A stretch of DNA of 64,000 nt from Aliisedimentitalea scapharcae (lineage in GTDB: Bacteria; Pseudomonadota; Alphaproteobacteria; Rhodobacterales; Rhodobacteraceae). Both the position numbers and the translations under genes were made by a program. Below are positions 32,938-40,524 of this stretch, one piece after another. Under the pieces are notes generated by a model. The model did not search any database and was not told where the DNA came from. It saw only the letters and a program-made list of their open reading frames with translations. The stretch is from the NCBI RefSeq assembly GCF_045277565.1, contig NZ_CP123588.1:1-64000 (forward strand), read 5' to 3'. Position 1 is the stretch's first letter. Every line of letters begins with the position of its first letter.

Positions 32938-33924
32938 ATGTCGCTGAGCTATCTCGAAACCTCGCTCGACCGGATCAACGCCGCCGCCCGCGACGATGTC
33001 ATCGAGATCTGCATCAACCCCGACGGGACCTGCTGGGGCGAATTCCAGGGCGATCACTTCATGCGCGCGCTGGATCAAAAGCTGACGGGCGTTCAGGTCA
33101 GGGACCTCGGCAACCAGATCGCCTCCTCGGCCAATACCACCATGAGCAAGGACCGCCCCATCGTCTCGGTCTCGATCACCTACAAGGGTCGCCCGATCCG
33201 CGCACAGGTCATCACTCCGCCCGCCGTGCTCTCGGCCATGTCGATCAGCCTGCGGTTCTTCTCAAGCCTACCGCTCGAGCGCATCGCACTCGATTTCCTC
33301 TACGGAAAAGAGCGCAAGCTCGAAGACCTGCGCGTCGAAAAAAAGCGCGCCTTGCGCGCAGTGGTGGCCGCGGGTTTGATCGATGATGCGCTCGCCTTCT
33401 GCGTCGAGAACAAACTCAACATGATCGTCTCGGGCGGCACCTCCACCGGCAAGACCGTGGCCGCGCGCAAGATCCTCTCTCACGTACCAGCCGAGGAACG
33501 CATCGTCACCATCGAAGAAGCCGCCGAGCTTCTGCCGACCCAGCCCAATGCCGTGACCCTCATCGCCAATCGCGACGCGGAGTTCCAAACCGCCGATGTG
33601 CTTCTCACTGCGACGCTGCGCATGCGCCCCGATCGGATCATCCTGGGCGAGGTGCGCGGCAAGGAGGCCATGACCTTTCTGGAAGCCATCAACACCGGCC
33701 ATGGCGGGTCCATGACCACGCTGCATGCCGAAACCCCGCAATTGGCCGTGCAGCGGCTCGCGATCGCTGCACTCAAGACCGAAATCCCGATGACCTATGC
33801 CGACATGATCCAGTACATCGAAAATTCCATTGACGTGATCATCCAGGCCGGTCGCCATGACGGCAAACGCGGCATCACCGAATTCTACCTCCCCGGCGCA
33901 ACTGAGATTGGAACTTCCCCATGA
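32938..33924 (+). CDS. virB11: VirB11 T4SS ATPase
   Basis: 328 residues. Walker A GGTSTGKT at 166-173, the Asp box and Walker B region (RPDRIILGEVRGKEAMTFLEAINTGHGGSMTTLHAETP) and the RIVTIEEAAEL motif are all present. Hexameric traffic ATPase switching between pilus building and transfer. It starts 4 bp after virB10. Confidence 0.95.
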   Translation: MSLSYLETSLDRINAAARDDVIEICINPDGTCWGEFQGDHFMRALDQKLTGVQVRDLGNQIASSANTTMSKDRPIVSVSITYKGRPIRAQVITPPAVLSAMSISLRFFSSLPLERIALDFLYGKERKLEDLRVEKKRALRAVVAAGLIDDALAFCVENKLNMIVSGGTSTGKTVAARKILSHVPAEERIVTIEEAAELLPTQPNAVTLIANRDAEFQTADVLLTATLRMRPDRIILGEVRGKEAMTFLEAINTGHGGSMTTLHAETPQLAVQRLAIAALKTEIPMTYADMIQYIENSIDVIIQAGRHDGKRGITEFYLPGATEIGTSP

Positions 33925-34109
33925 AAACCTTTGAATATGACATCCTGTTCTTTCCGGTGAAGAAGCAAGTGGACTACGACGAGGTCCGACGTGCTTTGAA
34001 TGAGCGCGGCGCGGAAGGGTGGGAGGTTATCACCGCCGAAGCCGGCGACTACGGCTACACCACTTTCTTGAAGCGTGAGACTGGTACAATGAAGGCGGCA
34101 TCGGAATGA
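33921..34109 (+). CDS. Small DUF4177-like protein
   Basis: 62 residues. The pattern FEYDILFFPVKKQVDYDEVRRALNERGAEGWEVITAEAGDYGYTTFLKRE resembles DUF4177, a small alpha/beta fold of unknown function. It overlaps virB11 and the next gene by 4 bp each. Its base composition is slightly A+T-richer than virB11. Why such a protein sits in a T4SS operon is unknown. Confidence 0.65.
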   Translation: MKTFEYDILFFPVKKQVDYDEVRRALNERGAEGWEVITAEAGDYGYTTFLKRETGTMKAASE

Positions 34110-34510
34110 CACGGGCTATTGCAGTCGCTGGCCTGCTCTTGATCTTTGGCACAACTGCTGGCGTAGCCGAGCGGAACCTGATCCCGACGCTCGACAACCA
34201 CCCAAATGTTTGCCCAGACCAGCCACCTGAGCCGAAGTGGATGCAGAACATCAATGTGCGCGAATCCTATAAGCGCCTTTTGATCCAACAGATATATCGG
34301 GCTCAAAGCATGGAGCGCGTCGTAGACTCGCAAAACTGCGACTGTCCCACACGGTATCCAACTTGGGAGGACGCCGTACGCTTCTACACAGAGCGCTATG
34401 CTTCATCTAAATACTGGGACGTTGTCGAAGCGACGTCCGAATACCGACGACAGGCAAATGAACTGCGCCGCGCCGCCATGCCAATCTGCGTAGCCGCTGG
34501 CAACTGGTAG
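34106..34510 (+). CDS. Small exported protein between virB11 and virB6
   Basis: 134 residues. Signal peptide (IAVAGLLLIFGTTAGVAE). Mature part with paired Cys (VCPDQPPEPKW..., NCDCPTRYPTWEDAVRFYTERY, MPICVAAGNW). I recognise no family with confidence; size and position would fit an entry-exclusion or VirB5-partner protein, but that is a guess. It is translationally coupled with the DUF4177 gene. Confidence 0.65.
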   Translation: MTRAIAVAGLLLIFGTTAGVAERNLIPTLDNHPNVCPDQPPEPKWMQNINVRESYKRLLIQQIYRAQSMERVVDSQNCDCPTRYPTWEDAVRFYTERYASSKYWDVVEATSEYRRQANELRRAAMPICVAAGNW

Positions 34511-34516
34511 CAATCC

Positions 34517-35596
34517 ATGAGTGTCGTCACCTACTTCGTGGAAACGTCCGAAGGGTATCTAGATACCGCTGCCGAAACTCAGTTTGGTGCGGTCGCAGCA
34601 ACGGTCGGCACGTTGCTGGTTCTGGGCACAACACTAGTCGTCATTCTGGTCTTCATCAACATGATCTACCAGTATCGCGCCATGGACGGCCGAACTGCCT
34701 TTTGGCTGGCCGTGAAGGTCGGACTTATAGGGGTCTTCGCGGCCAACTGGGTCCAGTTCAATGCGCTTGCCTCAGCAATACTGAACGGAATTGACAGCAT
34801 TGCCGGGGCACTTGTGGCTTCTGTCGGCGGCGGATCACCTGGTCCGTCCGGTACCTTTGCAGAGGAATTTGACGAACTGATTGCAGCGCTCGGGGACTAT
34901 CTGAATGCTGCGGGATCTGAGCTGAACTGGATGGCGGGTGCCTTGCTTGACACACTTGGGGTTCTGCTGCTCTCGATTCTTGGCGGGTTGGCGGCGTTCA
35001 TTGTTGTGGCGTCCCGGCTCATGATCGCTCTGCTAATTGGCATTGCGCCAGTGATGATCTTCTTGACCCTGTTCGAGGTGACCAAGGATTATTTCGCTCG
35101 CTGGTTATCCGCGCTCATTTCATTCGCGATGTATCCGATCGTCGTCGCCGGAGTGTTCGCGACGATCACGGGGGTCTCTCGGGCGCTTCTTGCCGAGCTT
35201 GGCGACCCGGAGGGAGCCTCGAACATAGGGGCCCTTATCCCATTTTTCATGATGGTGCTGATGGCAAAGGGTTTCATCATAGCAACGCCTTTCTTGGTTC
35301 GGGCGATTTCCGGAAACATCATGATGCCAGCACTCTCAGCCGGGTTCGGGGGAAGCTATGCCTTCGCCAGAGGGCTTGCAGGTAGCCAACAAGTTTACAA
35401 TCGCTATGCCATCGGTGGCGCAACTGGGGCTGAATACGCAGCCCTTCGAGCGCGACAATTCTTCGGCGTGCAAGCCTTGCCGAGCCGGCCAAATACTGCT
35501 GGAGGGCCAACTGCGGCTCGTCCGGGTGACGCAACCGGAACAGGCGCCCGAATGCTGGCACAGCTTTCGAGACTTGGTAGGTTGGGCAGGCGGTGA
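34517..35596 (+). CDS. virB6: VirB6/TrbL inner-membrane protein
   Basis: 359 residues. At least five membrane helices: ATVGTLLVLGTTLVVILVFINMIY, FWLAVKVGLIGVFAANWV, LLLSILGGLAAFIVVASRLMIALLIGIAPVMIFL, SALISFAMYPIVVAGVFATI, and LIPFFMMVLMAKGFIIATPFLV. A soluble Gly/Arg-rich tail follows. This is the VirB6 channel layout. It is the last gene of the rightward virB run. Gene and neighbours from 33921 are more A+T-rich than virB4-virB11. Confidence 0.9.
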   Translation: MSVVTYFVETSEGYLDTAAETQFGAVAATVGTLLVLGTTLVVILVFINMIYQYRAMDGRTAFWLAVKVGLIGVFAANWVQFNALASAILNGIDSIAGALVASVGGGSPGPSGTFAEEFDELIAALGDYLNAAGSELNWMAGALLDTLGVLLLSILGGLAAFIVVASRLMIALLIGIAPVMIFLTLFEVTKDYFARWLSALISFAMYPIVVAGVFATITGVSRALLAELGDPEGASNIGALIPFFMMVLMAKGFIIATPFLVRAISGNIMMPALSAGFGGSYAFARGLAGSQQVYNRYAIGGATGAEYAALRARQFFGVQALPSRPNTAGGPTAARPGDATGTGARMLAQLSRLGRLGRR

Positions 35597-35732
35597 CAGC
35601 CAGGTGCCAAAAACTTGCCAAAACTGCAAAGGTTTCGCCGCGGGTTTTTGTCATTGCTAAACGGTTGATCCCTCGCGACACAAGGCACGTGGCCAAACAC
35701 GACCGTTTCTGCCACAGGCGGAATCGACAATT
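35597..35732. other. Convergent spacer between virB6 and the CBASS operon
   Basis: No gene seen; no clear terminator hairpin identified. Confidence 0.3.
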
Positions 35733-36206
35733 TTAGCACCGTGCCACGGCCCTGCGCATCGCCCGATTGCCAACTGGCTCAGGCTCTTCGCCGGGGTGTT
35801 GCCCTTCACCTTTCCAGTCGTCTGACCAAAGCCAATCTTCGAAATAATAGAGCCAAAGGTAAGTCCACGGAATGATGGTTTGGTCGATCCGCTTCCGCGC
35901 GTCCCATTCCCTGGCACCTGGAAGATAAAGACAAAGGCGCAGCGGATCTCTGTAGACGTGAGGCAAAGGACGCCCTGCCGCCAGCAACTCCAGATCCGGG
36001 TCGTCTATCTGAACACCGGGCGTTTGACCCGGCTGAAGCGTGATAGTGGCAAGGTAGGAGCGCGCCAAGGCGGTCGGTTGTATAGGCTCTTGCCATGTCA
36101 ATTTGTTTGCGCGGACTTGCCCCACACCACTGATAGCCGGGCTTGCCTTCAGGAACAGCAGCTGCTGCGACAGGGTCAGGTCGTATTGCCCGCCTCGTCC
36201 TATCAT
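35733..36206 (-). CDS. Stand-alone E2-like protein of a CBASS system
   Basis: 157 residues. It resembles the E2 (ubiquitin-conjugating-like) part of CBASS: HVYRDPLRLCLYLPGAREW carries a candidate catalytic Cys92, then IIPWTYLWLYYFEDWLWSDDWKGEGQHP, the conserved block seen in Cap2-type E2 domains. No E1/adenylation or JAB protease gene is present, which is the layout of 'type II short' CBASS. In that type the E2 is thought to act on the C-terminus of the CD-NTase; this is established for other systems, inferred here. Its ATG overlaps the CD-NTase stop by one base (TGATG). Confidence 0.8.
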   Translation of the reverse strand: MIGRGGQYDLTLSQQLLFLKASPAISGVGQVRANKLTWQEPIQPTALARSYLATITLQPGQTPGVQIDDPDLELLAAGRPLPHVYRDPLRLCLYLPGAREWDARKRIDQTIIPWTYLWLYYFEDWLWSDDWKGEGQHPGEEPEPVGNRAMRRAVARC

Positions 36207-37405
36207 CAATCACCGAAGAACGTATTTGTGGGCACGGTCGTTGATGCTGCGACCTTCGATGTCGTCAGCCCGACCACAGGTGCGACAGAAAGCAGACCCG
36301 ATTTGCGACCATCCGACACCGCATTGACGCGGTTGCCGAGAACCCGTCCAGTGACACCGGAACCGAACGAACGCTCCATGTTCAATGACACACGGTCCTG
36401 ACCAACAACATCGCGAAGGACTTCAAAGTCGGACAGAGCTTGTGCGTGCCACGCATAGAATGCTGGTGCCCGGCGTTCATCCTTGTTCCAATTGTCGGCG
36501 AAGTTTTCCCCGTTGGTTGTCTCGTTCAGGATGGCATAGCCCCGCCGTCCGTCCAGAATGGGGCGGTCGATGAAGTGCGGCATCATCCGGATCGTTTCGA
36601 CCAACAGATCCATTTCGTCATGGAAGACGTGGTTGCGCACGCAATAGGCATAGGACTGCATCGCAAGGGTGGTAATGATAACGGAAATCGGGGCCACGTC
36701 TTGCGTGTTGTTCTGATAAAAAACGTCGCGGTGCCGTTTGAGCAATTGCACGATGCGGCGCAGGATGCCTTTCACTGCTTCTCGGACGGGGAACGGCTCC
36801 ACCGTCGCCTCGTCCCGCTGCATGGCGATAAACTTGCCCACAAAGGTAGGCCGGAGTGCGGCGCGCTCATCGAACAGGGTCTTGTAGGCCCGCGGGTTTG
36901 TCGGATGCCATTCCTTCAGAGCCCGGTCGGGCACCAATTCGCCCCGGTTGCCGCAGACCGGGTTTGCTATCGTCGGGGATAGGTCGAGGTGGAAGTCCCC
37001 CGCATAGTTGAGACGCCAACAACGCTTTTTTTCTTCGAGAAGGCGCACATAGGTGGCGTGTTCCTTGAGCCGGTTTCCAACCGCCGCCTTCAGGGTCGCT
37101 GGTGAGATGCCGGACGCGATACCTGCACAAAAGCAGATCAGATCGACATCGAATTCCCGCCGCCCGATTGGCTTCACGGCCGTTCCAAGCGCACTGGACC
37201 CTTGGAGATAGACCAGAACACTGACGAGTAGGGGATCAGTTGAACCGGACAGCCAGTCTCCGACGGCACAATAGCTCTTGCGCGCACGATCAAACTGGGT
37301 TTCGGTGAGGTCCAGATCCTCGCCTATCTCGTCCAGGATGGTGAATATCTGCGTGCGCCGCCGAATATCACTGTCGGTCAGCGGCCGTCGCAACATCTGA
37401 TTCAT
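36206..37405 (-). CDS. CD-NTase (cGAS/DncV-like nucleotidyltransferase)
   Basis: 399 residues. Polymerase-beta-like catalytic core: QGSSALGTAVKP (Gly69-Ser70-Ser71) followed by REFDVDLI with Asp86 and Asp88, and a third acidic residue in FHLDLSPTI (Asp141). It would make a cyclic oligonucleotide on phage infection, activating the adjacent patatin effector; DncV-like enzymes paired with CapV make 3',3'-cGAMP, but the product here is unproven. The C-terminus TNTFFGD has a penultimate Gly, relevant to E2 conjugation. It overlaps capV by 4 bp. Confidence 0.88.
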   Translation of the reverse strand: MNQMLRRPLTDSDIRRRTQIFTILDEIGEDLDLTETQFDRARKSYCAVGDWLSGSTDPLLVSVLVYLQGSSALGTAVKPIGRREFDVDLICFCAGIASGISPATLKAAVGNRLKEHATYVRLLEEKKRCWRLNYAGDFHLDLSPTIANPVCGNRGELVPDRALKEWHPTNPRAYKTLFDERAALRPTFVGKFIAMQRDEATVEPFPVREAVKGILRRIVQLLKRHRDVFYQNNTQDVAPISVIITTLAMQSYAYCVRNHVFHDEMDLLVETIRMMPHFIDRPILDGRRGYAILNETTNGENFADNWNKDERRAPAFYAWHAQALSDFEVLRDVVGQDRVSLNMERSFGSGVTGRVLGNRVNAVSDGRKSGLLSVAPVVGLTTSKVAASTTVPTNTFFGD

Positions 37406-38439
37406 GCCGCTTTCTCCTTGAGTTGATAGACCGGCACGAAGGTATCGGCAGGCTGGGTGAAAAAGATCGGGGTCAGGTGGGGCTTTGCTTTTCGGGCTTC
37501 TGACATACCGAGGCCCTTGAGGCGGCCGATCTTCGTGGTGTCATCCAAGGTAAAAAACCCGCTCGGGACAGACGGCGAAATGCGGTAGATGCGATCCCCA
37601 TCGTAAGGGTGTCCCGTCAGAAGTTTTGCCATGCCGAGGGCGCCATGTGATTGCCCATCCGCGTAAAGGTTGAGGACTTTGAGGCCGAGTCCGGCAAACC
37701 CTGGACTTTCGGGCAGCATGTAGACTTCGTCCAGACACCCCAGGCTCAGAATGCGCAGGTCTGACGGATGCCACCCCAGAAGAGTGATGGCTTCGACGAC
37801 AGCAATGGCTGTGGGATTGTTGGCCCATGTCCCGCCATCGGTCAGGCCAATATCATCAGCAGTGCGATGTCGCTTGAAATACGTAGGTGCCGCTGCCGTA
37901 GCCAGGGCGGCATCAAGCGCAGTCTTGCGATAATCGGTTTGCAGGCGTGTGTGATGCGCGGTCTTGTAGATATAAGGGCTGCGGAGATCGGCATCCCACG
38001 CCGGGATCACCAACCGGGTCTGTGATTGCCCGATCAGATCGTTGTTGAGAACGGCCTTGAGTTCACGGGCAAGAATTGCCGCATCGTGCTTTGGACCGAC
38101 TACGTGCCGACCTGTGGCGGTGAGGGTGCGCCATGCCTGCCGTATCCTCCCCAGCGGTTCATCATCCGCATTGTCCTGACCGAAGATGACAGGCCCGCGA
38201 CGCTCGTAAAGCTCGAGCAGTTCCTTTGCCGTGCGGCCGAGGCCAAGGCCGAGTGCGATGATGCCACCCGTCGATGTGCCCGCGATGAGATCGAAATAGC
38301 GCCCAATGGGCTGGCCCAGATCTTCCTCGAGCCCCGCGAGGAATGCAGCGGGCATCGTGCCCTTAATCCCGCCCCCGTCGATGGAGAGGATGCGACGTAT
38401 CTGCCTGTTGTTCCCACCGTTGCTCATCCTGACATCCAT
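37402..38439 (-). CDS. capV: CapV-type patatin phospholipase, CBASS effector
   Basis: 345 residues. Patatin fold with oxyanion loop DGGGIKG (21-27), nucleophile Ser56 in GTSTGG and catalytic Asp201 in DGG(TWANNP). CapV degrades membrane phospholipids when bound by a cyclic dinucleotide, killing the infected cell. It is the first gene of the leftward operon capV-CD-NTase-E2. The start may be ATG 38439 or 38427. Confidence 0.92.
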   Translation of the reverse strand: MDVRMSNGGNNRQIRRILSIDGGGIKGTMPAAFLAGLEEDLGQPIGRYFDLIAGTSTGGIIALGLGLGRTAKELLELYERRGPVIFGQDNADDEPLGRIRQAWRTLTATGRHVVGPKHDAAILARELKAVLNNDLIGQSQTRLVIPAWDADLRSPYIYKTAHHTRLQTDYRKTALDAALATAAAPTYFKRHRTADDIGLTDGGTWANNPTAIAVVEAITLLGWHPSDLRILSLGCLDEVYMLPESPGFAGLGLKVLNLYADGQSHGALGMAKLLTGHPYDGDRIYRISPSVPSGFFTLDDTTKIGRLKGLGMSEARKAKPHLTPIFFTQPADTFVPVYQLKEKAA

Positions 38440-38453
38440 TCCGCTTATGCCCT

Positions 38454-38678
38454 TCAGCCTTTCGGCGGATACGGGTCCTTGCCATAGGTGTTGCGCTCGC
38501 GGATGCGACCGTTCTCGCCGTGGATCAGCATCTCGCTGCCCTGACGAATGGCGGATTCCCGCGCGGCCGTGATGGCCTCGCGCTGCGTGCCGTGGACGGA
38601 AGACGCGCGGGAGTTACCCGCCCCCTTCACTGCCCAACCGCTTTCATGCGGCACAACATGCTGATTTTTCTTAGACAT
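38454..38678 (-). CDS. DUF2188 protein
   Basis: 74 residues from ATG 38678 (GAGG 7 bp upstream). The DUF2188 signature is clear: KKNQHVVPHESGWAVKGAGNSRASSVHGTQREAITAARESAIRQGSEMLIHGENGRIRERNTYG. Family function unknown. It lies 14 bp before capV on the same strand, so the CBASS genes may be transcribed from its promoter. Confidence 0.88.
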   Translation of the reverse strand: MSKKNQHVVPHESGWAVKGAGNSRASSVHGTQREAITAARESAIRQGSEMLIHGENGRIRERNTYGKDPYPPKG

Positions 38679-38786
38679 TTCAAGCCTCACGTGTCGATTT
38701 CGGTTGACGATGCGACAACCTTGTGTTTAAATATACAGGAAGAAATGGCGTTTATCAACCACAACAATATCCGCCGGGAGAGGATC

Positions 38787-39866
38787 ATGTTCGGACAAAG
38801 ACTCAGGCTTGCCCGCAAGCGGGCGGGTCTATCCATGCAAGCGCTCGCGGAGCGCGTAACCCCAAGCGTGTCAGCGCAGGCCATCAGCAAATACGAGGCG
38901 GACAAGATGATGCCGTCCTCGTCAGTGCTGGTCGGCCTCGGCAAGGCGCTCGGCGTGTCACTGGACTTCCTGCTCGGCGGTCAGGTCGAAGCTCTGGAAA
39001 GCGTCGAGTGGCGAAAGAACTCGACCGCCTCGGCGCAGGATCGCGCGATGGCGGAATCCATCGTCATCGAGAAGCTCGAAGACTATCTCGCCATCGAGGA
39101 CATCCTCGATATGCACCCCGCTGAAGACCCCTTCGCCGCGCTGCGCGTGGACATGGTGGCCGATGAAGAGGCCATCGACGCCAAGGCGCGGGACGTGCGG
39201 CGCGAGTGGCAGCTTGGGATCGACCCGATCCCGAGTATGACCGCCCTGCTCGAAGACAAGGGACTCAAGGTCATCGAGGCCGATCTCCCGGAACGCATCA
39301 ACGGGCTGGCCTGTCATGTCGAACGGGCGGAGGGCGCACCGACTGAGGTGATCGTCGTCTCGCGGCACACCAATGTCGAACGCAAGCGCTTCAACCTCGC
39401 CCACGAACTCGCGCACCGGATCATCACCGAAACCGGCAATGCCGCACTGAAAAAGGAGCCCTCGATGCACCGCTTCGCGGGGGCGTTCCTCATTCCGCGT
39501 GAGCATCTGGAAGAGGAAGCTGGCCGAAACCGTCACGGCATGACCTGGATAGAGATCATGCGGCTCAAGCGCACCTATGGCGTCTCCGCCGCCGCGATGC
39601 TCGTGCGGCTCGGCCAGGTGGGCATCCTGTCGAAGAGCGCTGTGGAATATGCGTTCAAGACCTATGCGCGAAGCTGGCGGCGCGAGGAGCCGGAGCCTAT
39701 CGGTCCAGGCGAGGGCTTTGCGGCCTTCGAGAAGCCCCAGCGCTTCGAGCGCCTCGTCTGGCGCGCGCTCGGCGAGGAGATGATTTCCCCCGTGCGGGCG
39801 GCGCAGATGCTCGGGCTCCCCTTGAGCGTTGTCGAACGCGACATCAGGGGGCCTCGTGACCAGTGA
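38787..39866 (+). CDS. XRE HTH plus ImmA/IrrE metallopeptidase protein
   Basis: 359 residues from ATG 38787 (GGGAGAGG upstream). An N-terminal Cro/cI HTH (residues 3-65) is followed by the ImmA/IrrE (M78) domain with HELAH at 206-210. A C-terminal region of ~100 residues ends in an HTH-like stretch (ISPVRAAQMLGLPLSVVERDI). It overlaps the PIN-domain gene by 4 bp. HTH-COG2856 proteins paired with a small toxin-like protein are a predicted toxin-antitoxin type, with this protein as likely antitoxin/regulator. Confidence 0.88.
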   Translation: MFGQRLRLARKRAGLSMQALAERVTPSVSAQAISKYEADKMMPSSSVLVGLGKALGVSLDFLLGGQVEALESVEWRKNSTASAQDRAMAESIVIEKLEDYLAIEDILDMHPAEDPFAALRVDMVADEEAIDAKARDVRREWQLGIDPIPSMTALLEDKGLKVIEADLPERINGLACHVERAEGAPTEVIVVSRHTNVERKRFNLAHELAHRIITETGNAALKKEPSMHRFAGAFLIPREHLEEEAGRNRHGMTWIEIMRLKRTYGVSAAAMLVRLGQVGILSKSAVEYAFKTYARSWRREEPEPIGPGEGFAAFEKPQRFERLVWRALGEEMISPVRAAQMLGLPLSVVERDIRGPRDQ

Positions 39867-40369
39867 CCTGTGTTGTCGTCAATGATGCGTCCTGTCTGAT
39901 CGACTTGAAGAAGGGAGAGTTGCTGCACGTCCTGCTGCGGCTGCCCTATCGCTTCATCGTGCCCCTGCCCATCCGTGAGGAGGAGCTGCTCGATTTCACG
40001 GCGCAGGAATGGCGGATGCTCGAAGACGGTGGCCTCGCCACCTACGATCTGCCGGGGGAAGAAGTCGCGCGGGTTTTCGCTCTAAAGCGGGAACATAGCC
40101 GCCTGTCGGCCAATGATTGCTTCGCCCTCGTGACGACAACCTGCCAGGAAAACGGCATCCTCCTGACCGGCGACAACCTTCTACGCAAGGTCGCCACCGC
40201 TCGCGCGGTGCGCGTTCATGGCGTCCTCTGGATCATCGACGAGCTGCACGCCGCCGAAGCCTGCGATGTCGGGCTTCTTGTCTCCGCCCTGCAAATCTGG
40301 CGGGCGGATGAGGCGGTCTTCCTACCCCCCGCCGAGATCGACAAGCGGCTGCGCCGTCTCGGGGCATAA
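39863..40369 (+). CDS. PIN-like nuclease, putative toxin
   Basis: 168 residues from GTG 39863. PIN-type acidic residues are placed as expected: VVVNDASCLIDL (Asp8, Asp14), LSANDCFALV and ILLTGDNLLRKVA. A metal-dependent RNase activity is predicted. The GTGA overlap with the HTH-ImmA gene supports a coupled toxin-antitoxin pair that could stabilise the element or provide phage defence. Confidence 0.8.
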   Translation: MTCVVVNDASCLIDLKKGELLHVLLRLPYRFIVPLPIREEELLDFTAQEWRMLEDGGLATYDLPGEEVARVFALKREHSRLSANDCFALVTTTCQENGILLTGDNLLRKVATARAVRVHGVLWIIDELHAAEACDVGLLVSALQIWRADEAVFLPPAEIDKRLRRLGA

Positions 40370-40524
40370 TCTGAACAAGGTGGAGATGGCTGGACCCTGC
40401 CCACAACGTTCCGAGCGAAAGATCGAACGGTCATGCAAACCAGCCCCTTTTTTCGGCGTCAAAAAGCATCGTTTGTGACATTCAGCGTTACGGAAGCTAC
40501 GCGCAGGTCGCCATGCCCGCCACC

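Noticed and set aside
36440..38572. Plus-strand open frames opposite the CBASS genes
   Set aside because: The minus-strand genes carry catalytic motifs (GSS-DxD, GTSTGG); the plus-strand frames do not.
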